Position numbers and translations under genes: made by a program
Shown here: in pieces, positions 1-6,746 of the stretch
How the letters are laid out: the number at the start of each line of letters is the position of its first letter
How positions within the stretch are numbered: position 1 is the stretch's first letter
The notes under the pieces: generated by a model
What the model was told of the DNA's origin: nothing
Database searches by the model: none
The model's input: the letters and a program-made list of their open reading frames with translations, nothing else
Source of the DNA: JBBAFS01 sp041655255
Lineage (GTDB): Bacteria; Spirochaetota; Spirochaetia; Sphaerochaetales; Sphaerochaetaceae
Direction of reading: 5' to 3'
NCBI GenBank assembly: GCA_041655255.1
Contig: JBBAFS010000009.1
Location: 1-33,538, forward strand
Length of the DNA: 33,538 nt

Positions 1-175
1 CATTTGATTTCAACCCCTAGCGACGTATGGGCTATCTGGGTATTTTCAAAACTGGAGGGGTAGAACCCGCTCCCCTACAAATGATTGGTTAATTTACCAT
101 TTGATTTCAACCCCTAGCGACGTATGGATTATCTGGATGTTTTTAAAACTGGAGGGGTAGATTGCTCCGATCTAC
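1..175. repeat. 97-bp tandem repeat, two units (REP family A)
   Basis: The sequence starting at base 1 restarts at base 98, a 97-bp period. Each unit carries a GC-rich imperfect palindrome of the form GGAGGGGTAGAACCCGCTCC followed by CCTAC. In the second unit this core has changed to GTAGAT-tgctccg-ATCTAC, which still forms a 6-bp stem. The same unit with the same 97-bp period recurs as four copies at 6235-6612, beside the RAYT gene. The left edge is cut by the window, so the array may be longer. Confidence 0.85.
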
Positions 176-290
176 TTCACAACTTCACAACTCTGCTATT
201 CCTTCTTGCTTTTCCTCAGGCAACTTCACAACTTTTAATTGACTTTTTGATTATTACGGGCAGAGCAAGCCCAGCCCCTACGAAAAATAT
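176..290. repeat. Family B/C palindromic repeat cluster, left arm of a 55-bp inverted repeat
   Basis: A run of 'cttcacaactt' motifs (family C) leads into a hairpin CGGGCAGAGC/GCCCAGCCCC (family B). Bases 227-281 are the exact reverse complement of 2536-2590, so btuFC sits between two inverted copies. A close relative lies at 6614-6684 in the same orientation as this copy. There is no open reading frame of note here. Confidence 0.85.
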
Positions 291-293
291 TGG

Positions 294-323
294 TTGACAT
301 TAGAACGCTGCTTCTAATAATGT
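294..323 (+). promoter_or_regulatory. Putative sigma70-type promoter of btuFC
   Basis: A perfect TTGACA box is at 294-299 and a TAATGT -10-like box at 318-323, with an 18-bp spacer; ATAATG at 317 would give 17 bp. It lies directly upstream of the cobalamin riboswitch, so the transcript would begin with the aptamer. The call rests on consensus match and position only. Confidence 0.55.
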
Positions 324-492
324 TCCCAGATAGCTTGATGGTGTAGCAAAAAGGGAATTCCGTTCAAATCGGAAGCGGTCTCCGCCACTGTAAGCAGCAA
401 AAAATGGGTTATCGAGTCACTGTGACTTACAACAGTTATGGGAAGGCTCGATCATTAAAGCCCGCTGCGAGCCAGGAAACCTGCCATTGAGT
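323..492 (+). promoter_or_regulatory. Cobalamin riboswitch
   Basis: The conserved core of the B12 aptamer is visible in order: GGGAATTCCGT (353-363), then AGCGGTCTCCGCCACTGTAA (about 374-393), then GGGAAGG (440-446), and the B12 box GCCAGGAAACCTGCC (471-485). The RNA binds adenosylcobalamin or a related corrinoid and represses B12 transport or synthesis genes. The neighbour is btuF, which fits. No poly-U terminator follows, so control is more likely at translation, through the hairpin over the btuF ribosome-binding site. Confidence 0.93.
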
Positions 493-555
493 AAACTCAG
501 AAGTCTTTCGGAGGAAAGGGCTGACGTGTTAACTCTCATTTGCTAAACATCCTGC

Positions 556-570
556 CTTCAATACTTGAGG
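556..570 (+). promoter_or_regulatory. Hairpin sequestering the btuF ribosome-binding site
   Basis: CTTCAA (556-561) and TTGAGG (565-570) can pair over six base pairs with a three-base loop. The right arm contains the Shine-Dalgarno GAGG eight bases before the ATG at 579. It lies about 65 nt after the B12 box and could be the OFF-state expression platform of the riboswitch. The stem is seen in the sequence; the regulatory role is inferred. Confidence 0.4.
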
Positions 571-578
571 ATAGGTGT

Positions 579-1403
579 ATGAAAAAACTTGTTTATGGGC
601 TTTTGGCTCTTCTATTAGTCTCTTGTGCTGTTGAGAGACCGAGCGGCGACGAACGTCGTTACGTAGTAACCTCCCCTGAGATAGGTGAGATAATCTACTT
701 ATTAGAGGGTTCTGATAATATAGTTGGTGTCGTCGAAGAGGTTGACTACCCGCCCCAATTACAAGAGATCTATAAAGTGGGTAATTTTGGCGCCATCAGT
801 CGCGAAAAAGTCATCGCCTTAAGGCCTAACATCGTCTTCATCTCCGGCTTAGAGCAAGAATATTTAGGCTCAGAACTCAATAAATTAGAAATCCCAACAG
901 TCACCCTATATCCTCGCAGTATAGATGAAATGCTCAGCGGTATCTTAACAGTTGCCACCCACCTCGGAATAGAGGAGCGGGGCATAGCCGTTGCCGATTC
1001 ATTACGTTCAGAGCTGAACAGGATGCGCTTGAAAGATGGTGTAAGGCCGAGGGTCTACGTTGAAATCTATGGTAACCCGATAATGAGTGTTTCCAAAGAA
1101 TCGTTTGTCGGTGAATTAGTCGAACTAAGTGGCGGCGACAATGTTTTCAGCGAGCTTCCTCGCGACTATAGTAGAGTCAAGGTAGAAGAGGTCATCAGTG
1201 CCGATCCGGAGATAATTATACTGACCTATCCAGGTGTAGGCGTTAACGACGTTAAATCGCGCAAAGGTTGGCAGAACATAGCAGCGTGTCGCAACGACAG
1301 AATTTACACAGTTGACGATGTCGATCCCGATTTAATTCTTAGGGCGGGGCCGAGGTCAGTCGAAGGTGCCAAACTACTCAACTCAATTTTTGGTGAGCTA
1401 TGA
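579..1403 (+). CDS. btuF: Cobalamin ABC transporter substrate-binding lipoprotein (BtuF-like)
   Basis: A 274-aa periplasmic solute-binding protein of the BtuF/FecB (type III helical backbone) class, which hands corrinoid to BtuCD. The N-terminus is a lipoprotein signal: positive MKK, a hydrophobic stretch, then the lipobox LVSC with the acylated Cys at residue 16. The body has the family pattern 'V(T/S)SPEIGEIIYLL...IVGV', 'REKVIALRPNIVFISG' and a late 'W..I.A.RNDRIYTV', ending 'GPRSVEGAKLLNSI'. I prefer ATG 579 over an upstream TTG at 540 because it starts the lipoprotein signal and has a GAGG box. The stop overlaps the btuC start by 4 nt (ATGA). A cobalamin riboswitch lies upstream, which makes B12 the likely ligand rather than iron-siderophore or haem. 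Confidence 0.88.
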   Translation: MKKLVYGLLALLLVSCAVERPSGDERRYVVTSPEIGEIIYLLEGSDNIVGVVEEVDYPPQLQEIYKVGNFGAISREKVIALRPNIVFISGLEQEYLGSELNKLEIPTVTLYPRSIDEMLSGILTVATHLGIEERGIAVADSLRSELNRMRLKDGVRPRVYVEIYGNPIMSVSKESFVGELVELSGGDNVFSELPRDYSRVKVEEVISADPEIIILTYPGVGVNDVKSRKGWQNIAACRNDRIYTVDDVDPDLILRAGPRSVEGAKLLNSIFGEL

Positions 1404-2326
1404 CCAGGCGTTCTTTTCTGAGTTTTTTACTCCCGATCTTACTCCTTATTCCGTTAGGTTATCTTTACTTAACGTACAAGGTAGACTCATCATTTATAGT
1501 GTCACAGGTACGTCTGCCACGCTTCCTACTTACCTTAATTTGCGGTTTAGTTTTAGGTGGAGTCGGCTCCGTATATCAGATAATGTTAAACAATCCACTT
1601 GCCGAGCCTTATATTTTAGGAGTTTCATCGGGTGCGGCGTTAGGTGGGATAGTAGCTACAATACTCGGTTTTTATCTTTTAATCCCGTTATTTTCGTTCG
1701 GTGGTGCTCTTTTGATAATGATGTTAGTTTGGTATTTAGCTCAGACGGGCGGTCTTTTCTCGGGCAACAGGTTGTTGTTATCGGGTATAATCGTCGGGAT
1801 GTTTTGTTCGTCGATGATTTCTCTTTTAATGTATTTGAATCAGCAAGAGATCGGCAACATAATAGGTATTTTGATGGGTAATTTAGGTCGTATATTCAAT
1901 CAACAAGAGTGGGCTATTTTCAAGATAATCGGTGTAATAATCGGTCTTTTGATGCTCTATCTCTACAGTTTATCAGATAAATTAAACATTTTAACGAGTG
2001 GCGACTTAGTAGCGTCGAGTTTAGGTGTAGACGTCAAGCGTTTGCGCTTAAGCGTATTCATCATCAGTTCACTTTTAATCGGGGTAACGGTAGCCTATGC
2101 TGGGATTATCGGCTTTGTAGGTCTAATCGTGCCTCATATCGTCAGGATGAGTATAGGTAACAATCAGCGTCAGGTATTTCTGTTAAGTGCGTTGGGTGGT
2201 GCGATATTATTGGTATTGTGCGACTTTTTATCGATGCATCTGACGGTAGTGGAGATTCCGGTAGGTGTAATCACCTCATTCATCGGCTCCCCGTTCTTCA
2301 TCTTTTATTTTACACGAAGAGGGTGA
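1400..2326 (+). CDS. btuC: Cobalamin ABC transporter permease (BtuC/FecCD family)
   Basis: A 308-aa polytopic inner-membrane permease that forms the translocation channel as a dimer with BtuD. It is hydrophobic throughout. It has the FecCD hallmark 'R(L)PR(F)LL' near residue 40, the 'NNPLAEPYILGVSSGAALG' segment near residues 65-85, and the coupling motif 'GIIGFVGLIVPHIVR' near residues 235-250, which contacts the ATPase. It is slightly shorter than E. coli BtuC (326 aa). It overlaps btuF by ATGA, so the two are translationally coupled. The expected ATPase does not follow here; it is 4.4 kb downstream at 6747, beyond a minus-strand Fe-S operon and repeats. FecCD permeases for iron chelates look very similar, so the B12 assignment relies on the riboswitch and the BtuB-type receptor. 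Confidence 0.88.
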   Translation: MTRRSFLSFLLPILLLIPLGYLYLTYKVDSSFIVSQVRLPRFLLTLICGLVLGGVGSVYQIMLNNPLAEPYILGVSSGAALGGIVATILGFYLLIPLFSFGGALLIMMLVWYLAQTGGLFSGNRLLLSGIIVGMFCSSMISLLMYLNQQEIGNIIGILMGNLGRIFNQQEWAIFKIIGVIIGLLMLYLYSLSDKLNILTSGDLVASSLGVDVKRLRLSVFIISSLLIGVTVAYAGIIGFVGLIVPHIVRMSIGNNQRQVFLLSALGGAILLVLCDFLSMHLTVVEIPVGVITSFIGSPFFIFYFTRRG

Positions 2327-2411
2327 GCCGAATCAACATAAGATAAGTATATCAAATAAATAGTGATCTTTTACTGGTACATAGCGTGAAAGACTTATTG
2401 AAGTGTAGCAA

Positions 2412-2590
2412 GAAGGCATAGCAAAGTTGTGAAGTTTCGTAGGGGCGGCGGCTTGCTCCGCCCGATATCATCAACACAACACTAATGGTAGGGGGCGGGC
2501 TTGCTCGCCCCGAAATCATCAACACAACAATAATGGTAGGGGCTGGGCTTGCTCTGCCCGTAATAATCAAAAAGTCAATTAAAAGTTGTG
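2412..2590. repeat. Family B palindromes in tandem, right arm of a 55-bp inverted repeat
   Basis: Three palindromes of the type GTAGGGG-n-GGGCTTGCTC-n-CCCG begin at 2439, 2488 and 2536, spaced 49 and 48 bp, separated by 'atcatcaacacaacaataatg'. The third, at 2536-2590, is the exact reverse complement of 227-281. The leading part (GTAGCAAGAAGG...AAAGTTGTGAAGTTTCGTAGG) is nearly identical to 33225-33285 at the far end of the window. These palindromes sit just 3' of btuC. Confidence 0.85.
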
Positions 2591-2876
2591 AGGTTTTGAA
2601 GTAAAAAAAAGGTTCTCTCGCGGATCTCACTGATCTCACAGATTAAAAAGAAGAAAAAGAAAACTAAGGATTAGATGCGTAGTGGCTTGAAAGTGAAACG
2701 TCAACACATAATGGGGGTAGGCAAAACACCCCAACCAAAGACAATAATCACGCAGATAATTCAAGGTTGTGAAGTTGTGAAGTAGGGCGGAGTAATCTCC
2801 CGCCCCTACAGTTTTAATAAAACCTCACGGAGTTCCCACCAAGTGCGCCGATTATTTCAAGTGTAGCGGTTAAGCG
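2591..2876. other. Gene-free repeat-bearing spacer between btuC and iscU 3' ends
   Basis: A convergent intergenic region. It contains a 'gcggatctcactgatctcacagatta' element that has a relative near 10,965-10,985, a 'gttgtgaagttgtgaag' motif, and another hairpin GGGCGGagtaatctCCCGCCCC near 2786-2808. I see no coding sequence and no clear U-tract terminator. Confidence 0.6.
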
Positions 2877-3497
2877 TTAGATAGTGATATTGATCTCTTT
2901 GATCTCTGGGTAGCGACCTAAGTGTTCTCGGATCTCTTCAGCTATATTGTCGCGATACTCGTCAAACTTCGGTACATCTAAGTCAACCGTGGCGACCCCA
3001 TCGTGCCAGCCGACGTATTTGACCATTTTGAGGTCGATAATACTTTTGCCAACCTTGGGGTAGAGGATACGTCCGAGCTCTTCGACGATCGTCTCTTTGC
3101 TGAACTCCGGACGCTCGGCCAATTTATGGGTCACTTCATAGTTGGTGATCGCTGAGCGGAGCGTATCGACGGCGAGCACAGAGCAGTGCATCTTGATAGG
3201 TGGTAGACCGTCGAGTGCAGAAGCGGCGTCTTCCCAATCGATTTTCTTACCTTCTTCGAGGGTCTTCCCTTTAGCGAGTTCGGTAATAATCGAGGCGGTG
3301 GCAATGTTTGAGGCACAGCCGTACGATTGAAACTTAATATCTTCGATCGTTTGGTTTTCGGGGTTGACCTTGAGGTAAATAGTCACCTGATCGCCACAAG
3401 CGGGGCTACCCTCGGTGGCAACGGCGTCGGGATCATCTATTTTACCCATATTTCGTGGGTTCATAAAGTAGTCTAAGACCTTCTGTGAATATTCCAT
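2877..3497 (-). CDS. iscU: Fe-S cluster scaffold IscU/NifU-like, fused to a MIP18/DUF59-like domain
   Basis: A 206-aa cytosolic scaffold that assembles [2Fe-2S] clusters with sulfur from the desulfurase encoded upstream. Residues 1-125 are an IscU domain with the three conserved ligand cysteines: C34 (PACGD, with Asp36), C61 (YGCASN) and C105 (MHCS). Residues of about 134-206 do not belong to IscU. The pattern 'ILYPKVGKSIIDLKMVKYVGWHDGVATVDLDVP' in pieces fits the MIP18/DUF59 fold found in SufT and at the N-terminus of ApbC/Mrp. A standalone IscU is about 125-130 aa, so this is a two-domain fusion. The start is 25 nt after the iscS stop, so it is the third gene of an iscR-iscS-iscU operon. 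Core assignment is sure; the C-terminal domain is probable. Confidence 0.92.
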   Translation of the reverse strand: MEYSQKVLDYFMNPRNMGKIDDPDAVATEGSPACGDQVTIYLKVNPENQTIEDIKFQSYGCASNIATASIITELAKGKTLEEGKKIDWEDAASALDGLPPIKMHCSVLAVDTLRSAITNYEVTHKLAERPEFSKETIVEELGRILYPKVGKSIIDLKMVKYVGWHDGVATVDLDVPKFDEYRDNIAEEIREHLGRYPEIKEINITI

Positions 3498-3522
3498 ATT
3501 AACTCTCCAGTTTATTCATTCC

Positions 3523-4710
3523 TTATTGTGGTTTATTTTCAGGGTTGAGCGGACTCAACTTGCGGAGCTTTTCTACAATCTCCGCTAATCTGTCAACCAA
3601 CTTATCGATATCTGCTTTGGTATGGCTTGGGTCGACGGTAAACTTCATCGAGCCGTGTGACTGCTCGTGATTACGCCCCATTGCCATCAGGACGTAGTTA
3701 GGTTTCAGCCCTTGTGAGGCGCAAGCACTACCGGTAGCGACAGATAGGTCAAACTGGTCTAACATCATCATAATAGCTTCTCCTTCGATGTAGTCGAACG
3801 AGATATTAACGTTATGTGGTGCTCTCAGTTCACCTTCTGGGCCGTTGATCAGGATATTCGGAATCTTCTTTTTGATCGATTCGAATAAGTAGCTGCTGAT
3901 TTCTCTTAAGTGGTTGGTATGCCCTTCAAAATCGTTGAAGATGAGCTCGATAGCTTTGACGAGTCCGGCGGTGTTGGCGACGCTTATGCCGCCAGTTTGT
4001 AGGTTGTCGAGTCGGTTAACTCCGTGGATAAGTGGACTAAGCTGTACCCCTTTACGTACGTAGAGGAAGCCAGACGCTTGAGGTCCGTTGAATTTATGTC
4101 CACTTACCGACATCATATCGATTCCATACAGGTCGACGTCTATGGGGATACGTCCGTATGCCTCACAGGCATCGACGTGGGTATAGATTCGGTGTCCGGC
4201 GCTTTTGAGGATCTCGTTGATTTTATGCATAGGTTGGATAGTGCCGACGGTATGATTAGCGATAGTGGTCATAAAGAGGATAGTTTTATCAGTGATCGAC
4301 TGTTTAAGTTGTTCGAGGTCGATGAATCCATCTTTATCTGCTTTGAGGTAGGTAACTTTGAACCCACTTTTTTCGAAGAAGGCGGCGTTAGCCAAGAGGT
4401 CAGGGTAGTCGATAACCGAGCAGATAATATGGTTCCCTTTATTGGAGTTACCCAACAGGAACCCTTTGATCGCGATATTGTTGGCGATGGTACCCCCGGA
4501 GGTGAAGTGGATTTCCTTACTGTTGGCGCCGATTGTTTTAGCAACGCTCTCTTTCCACTCTTGCATTTTGTTGTTAATAAACGCTCCGGTTTTATTAAAG
4601 TTTTCAGGGTAATAAAACTTCTCCTCCATATAGGGAAGCATCGCTTCCACCACCTCTTTTGCAGGCTTGGATGTCAGACAATTGTTCAAATATATTCTCT
4701 CCGAGGTCAT
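3523..4710 (-). CDS. iscS: Cysteine desulfurase (NifS/IscS family)
   Basis: A 395-aa PLP enzyme that takes sulfur from L-cysteine as a persulfide and passes it to IscU. Fold-type I features are visible: 'TSGGTIANN' (about residues 70-78) binding PLP phosphate, 'THVDACEAYG' with Asp180, the Schiff-base Lys206 in 'SVSGHKFNGP', and the catalytic loop Cys330 in 'TGSACAS'. The usual 'NNE(V)GTIQP' box reads 'NHTVGTIQP', and the usual 'RSGT' box is replaced by 'TGGISVA'. It is therefore a divergent member, closer in style to clostridial-type desulfurases than to E. coli IscS. The ATG overlaps the iscR stop by 4 nt, so the two are translationally coupled. The overlap and partner genes support the Fe-S role. 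Confidence 0.92.
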   Translation of the reverse strand: MTSERIYLNNCLTSKPAKEVVEAMLPYMEEKFYYPENFNKTGAFINNKMQEWKESVAKTIGANSKEIHFTSGGTIANNIAIKGFLLGNSNKGNHIICSVIDYPDLLANAAFFEKSGFKVTYLKADKDGFIDLEQLKQSITDKTILFMTTIANHTVGTIQPMHKINEILKSAGHRIYTHVDACEAYGRIPIDVDLYGIDMMSVSGHKFNGPQASGFLYVRKGVQLSPLIHGVNRLDNLQTGGISVANTAGLVKAIELIFNDFEGHTNHLREISSYLFESIKKKIPNILINGPEGELRAPHNVNISFDYIEGEAIMMMLDQFDLSVATGSACASQGLKPNYVLMAMGRNHEQSHGSMKFTVDPSHTKADIDKLVDRLAEIVEKLRKLSPLNPENKPQ

Positions 4711-5129
4711 TTCTCCTCCTCCTTGTTTTGCGAAAATCGGGATAACGAAATACCGGCGAAAAAGAGCCTAACTTCGTCAGCTATCTCTAACCAAGTATCA
4801 AAGAAGTTGCACGGAAATCCTATACAGTACTCACGTTGAGCCTCCTCTTCGTTGCAGCTAAGGTCGATCGGTACCTCACCAAGCGACTCCATAACGTCCC
4901 ACAGGGAGATCTGCTCCAAAGGGCGGACGAGTGAATACCCACCATAAGCACCCCTGAGACTACTGATCAACCCGGCTTTACGTAAACTGTTGAAGATATG
5001 CTCCATATACTTCATAGGAAGGTTCTGGACTCTGCAGACCTCCTTAAGTGGTGTCGGTTTTCCATCATTTTCGACAGATAGCACTACTAAGCCTCTGACC
5101 GCGTATTCAATCTTCGTTGATATTTGCAT
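4707..5129 (-). CDS. iscR: Rrf2-family Fe-S regulator (IscR-like)
   Basis: A 140-aa transcription factor. The N-terminal winged helix-turn-helix is typical of Rrf2: 'QISTKIEYAVRGLVVL' and 'GLISSLRGAYGGYSLVRP', with the recognition and wing region around residues 38-70. Three cysteines (C92, C102, C107) in the C-terminal half are placed as in IscR, where they hold a [2Fe-2S] cluster; their spacing (9 and 4 residues between) differs from E. coli IscR. I chose ATG 5129 because it has a strong RBS (AGAGAGGAAAATT) and matches the family N-terminus. An upstream in-frame ATG at 5177 would fall inside the -35 box of the promoter. It is first in the operon, so autoregulation by cluster status is likely. 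Confidence 0.88.
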   Translation of the reverse strand: MQISTKIEYAVRGLVVLSVENDGKPTPLKEVCRVQNLPMKYMEHIFNSLRKAGLISSLRGAYGGYSLVRPLEQISLWDVMESLGEVPIDLSCNEEEAQREYCIGFPCNFFDTWLEIADEVRLFFAGISLSRFSQNKEEEK

Positions 5130-5149
5130 AATTTTCCTCTCTACGGTAT

Positions 5150-5177
5150 AACATAGTAATTTAATAGGAGATGTCAA
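5150..5177 (-). promoter_or_regulatory. Promoter of the iscR-iscS-iscU operon
   Basis: On the minus strand a perfect TTGACA (plus-strand 5172-5177) is followed after 16 bp by TATGTT (5150-5155), 20 bp before the iscR ATG. The leader would be only about 15 nt. The AT-rich spacer and flank would be the natural place for an IscR operator, but I cannot define a palindrome with confidence. Confidence 0.6.
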
Positions 5178-5366
5178 CTAAATTGTTTATAGGGGGCGAA
5201 GCAAGGAGGCAATTTAGGGTTGTGAAGTTGTGAGGTTTTGAAGTTGTGAAGTAAAATTCGGGTACTGCACATAATGTCTTTGCACAGAACGATTATGCTT
5301 AACAATTGTTTTAAATATAAAACCACTATGTCGCCAAGGGTCAACACGGAATGGGAAATTAACCAT
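5178..5366. other. Spacer between iscR and the RAYT unit, with family C repeats
   Basis: Near 5218-5251 the motif 'gttgtgaag' is repeated three times (family C). The rest is AT-rich and includes 'ggtcaacacggaatggg', related to 2700-2715. No gene is seen. Confidence 0.5.
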
Positions 5367-5480
5367 CGATTTGTAGGGGAGCGGGTTCTACCCCTCCAGT
5401 TTGGTTGTTTTGCAAGATATAAACGTTCGGAGTAGAAGCAAAACCGTCGGTTGCCAACCACATTAATTTGCATTCATCAA
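5367..5480 (+). repeat. Left direct repeat flanking the RAYT gene (contains REP palindrome)
   Basis: Starts with a family A palindrome (TGTAGGGGAGCGGGTTCTAC then CCCTCC) in the orientation opposite to the 97-bp arrays, followed by about 85 bp ending near 'catcaaac'. The same order of motifs ('ttttgcaaga-ataa-cg', 'gcaaaaccgtc-gttgccaa', 'attaatt-gcatt') occurs at 6106-6220, on the other side of the transposase gene. Confidence 0.8.
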
Positions 5481-5572
5481 ACAAAATGGACGGCAAAAAA
5501 TTGCTTGCAATATTTACTTCAAAATTACAATCTATGTCTGGTTGAACACAATAACCATTAAGGGGGATTTTG

Positions 5573-6094
5573 ATGATTATAAAGGCATTGCCACAACGTA
5601 TTCCAACACGTTTGTCGAATTATGATTACTCAACCAATGGGGCGTACTATATAACAATGTGCGCTCATCAAAAAAAGCATTTGTTTGGTAAAATTATTGA
5701 TGGGAAAATGTATCTTAATACATTAGGTGCGATCGCCAATGATGAATGGATTAAACTCAGAGAACGTTTTCCTCAGACCAGTTTTGACATATATCAGATC
5801 ATGCCGAATCATATCCACGCCATAATTGCAATGGGGATTGATGACGAAATCGACTTATTAGTCGATGAGGTTACGCCAAATCCTGACTTAAATTCAATCA
5901 TAGCAGCATTTAAGTCAATTGTATCAAAGCGGTATAATAAGCACTGTCGTGAGAACGATATCCCGTTACATCCAAGTATATGGCAGCGATCATTTTATGA
6001 CCATATCATAAGAAGTGAAGAAGGATTTAGAATGATCGCCGATTACATATGGCATAACCCGATAAACTGGGAGCTTGATAAATATAACAGATAA
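5573..6094 (+). CDS. REP-associated tyrosine transposase (RAYT, Y1_Tnp/HUH family)
   Basis: A 173-aa HUH single-strand DNA transposase relative of IS200/IS605 TnpA. Visible marks are 'YYITMCAHQKKHLFG' near residues 25-39, the HUH motif 'MPNHIHAII' with H80 and H82, and the C-terminal 'ADYIWHNPINW', which carries the candidate nucleophilic Tyr of the Y1 family. These are the standard landmarks of RAYT proteins, which are vertically kept single-copy enzymes tied to dispersed REP palindromes. The start is ATG 5573, not the TTG just before it, with an AAGGGGGA box about 6 nt upstream. It is flanked by direct repeats of about 113 bp and lies next to 97-bp arrays with the same palindrome. Full length and intact, so probably active. 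Confidence 0.9.
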   Translation: MIIKALPQRIPTRLSNYDYSTNGAYYITMCAHQKKHLFGKIIDGKMYLNTLGAIANDEWIKLRERFPQTSFDIYQIMPNHIHAIIAMGIDDEIDLLVDEVTPNPDLNSIIAAFKSIVSKRYNKHCRENDIPLHPSIWQRSFYDHIIRSEEGFRMIADYIWHNPINWELDKYNR

Positions 6095-6105
6095 TTGTCG
6101 AAACT

Positions 6106-6220
6106 CGATTGTAGGGGAACGGGTTCTACCCCTCCCGTTTAATTATTTTGCAAGACATAAGCGATCAGTGTAGTAACAAAACCGTCAGTTGCCAATCATA
6201 TTAATTAGCATTTGTTCAAG
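6106..6220 (+). repeat. Right direct repeat flanking the RAYT gene (contains REP palindrome)
   Basis: Begins with the same palindrome as 5367 (TGTAGGGGAACGGGTTCTAC then CCCTCC), 12 bp after the transposase stop, and continues for about 100 bp with the same motifs as the left copy. I estimate roughly three quarters of bases shared by eye. Together the two copies and the gene form a REPtron-like unit of about 850 bp. Confidence 0.8.
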
Positions 6221-6234
6221 CAACATAGGTGGTT

Positions 6235-6612
6235 GTTTTACCATTGTGTATCAACTCCTGGCGGTGTATGGGTTACCTGGGTATTTTTAAAACTGGAGGG
6301 GTAGAACCCGCTCCCCTACAAATGGATGGTTAATTTACCATTGGATTTCAACTCCTGGCGACGTATGGGCTATCTGGGTATTTTTAAAACTGGAGGGGTA
6401 GAACCCACTCCCCTACAAATGGATGGTTAATTTACCATTGGATTTCAACTCCTGGCGACGTATGGGCTATCTGGGTATTTTTAAAACTGGAGGGGTAGAA
6501 CCCGCTCCCCTACAAATGGATGGTTGTTTTACCATTGTGTATCAACTCCTGGCGGTGTATGGGTGTCTGGATGTTTTTTAAAACGGGAGGGGTAGAACCC
6601 GCTCCTCTACAG
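6235..6612. repeat. 97-bp tandem array, four units (REP family A)
   Basis: The palindrome anchor '(t/g)ggaggggta' occurs at 6294, 6391, 6488 and 6585, exactly 97 bp apart. Units carry 'taccattg-at-tcaactcctggcg-cgtatggg', then the palindrome GGAGGGGTAGAACCCGCTCC plus CCTAC. The middle two units are nearly identical; the outer two share a variant ('ttgtgtatcaactcctggcggtg'). The same period is seen at 1-175. No coding sequence. Confidence 0.9.
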
Positions 6613-6613
6613 G

Positions 6614-6684
6614 ACTTCACAACTTCACAACCCTGAATTGACTTTTTGATGATCTCGGGCAGAGCAAGCCCAGCCCCTACGAAT
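6614..6684. repeat. Family C/B repeat upstream of btuD
   Basis: 'cttcacaacttcacaacc...gaattgactttttgatgatctcgggcagagc' plus 'aagcccagcccctacga'. It is a diverged direct copy of 227-282. It is the last repeat before btuD; bases 6685-6746 then form a short leader with an AAGGAG box. There is no second cobalamin riboswitch in front of btuD. Confidence 0.8.
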
Positions 6685-6746
6685 GGGTTTAATATGTCCA
6701 ATAAGTCTTCACGCTCAGTATTATGTAAATGAAATAAGGAGTAAAT

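Noticed and set aside
2352..2639. A 95-aa minus-strand reading frame with repeated 'GRASPAPTIIVVLMIS' text
   Set aside because: It is the translation of the three tandem palindromic repeats; the peptide periodicity follows the 48-49-bp DNA period.
4024..4839. A 271-aa plus-strand frame opposite iscS
   Set aside because: It is antisense to the clearly conserved desulfurase and lacks any family-like motif.
1..6612. CRISPR array
   Set aside because: The repeats at 1-175 and 6235-6612 have 97-bp units that are conserved throughout; there are no unique spacers between short identical repeats and no cas genes.
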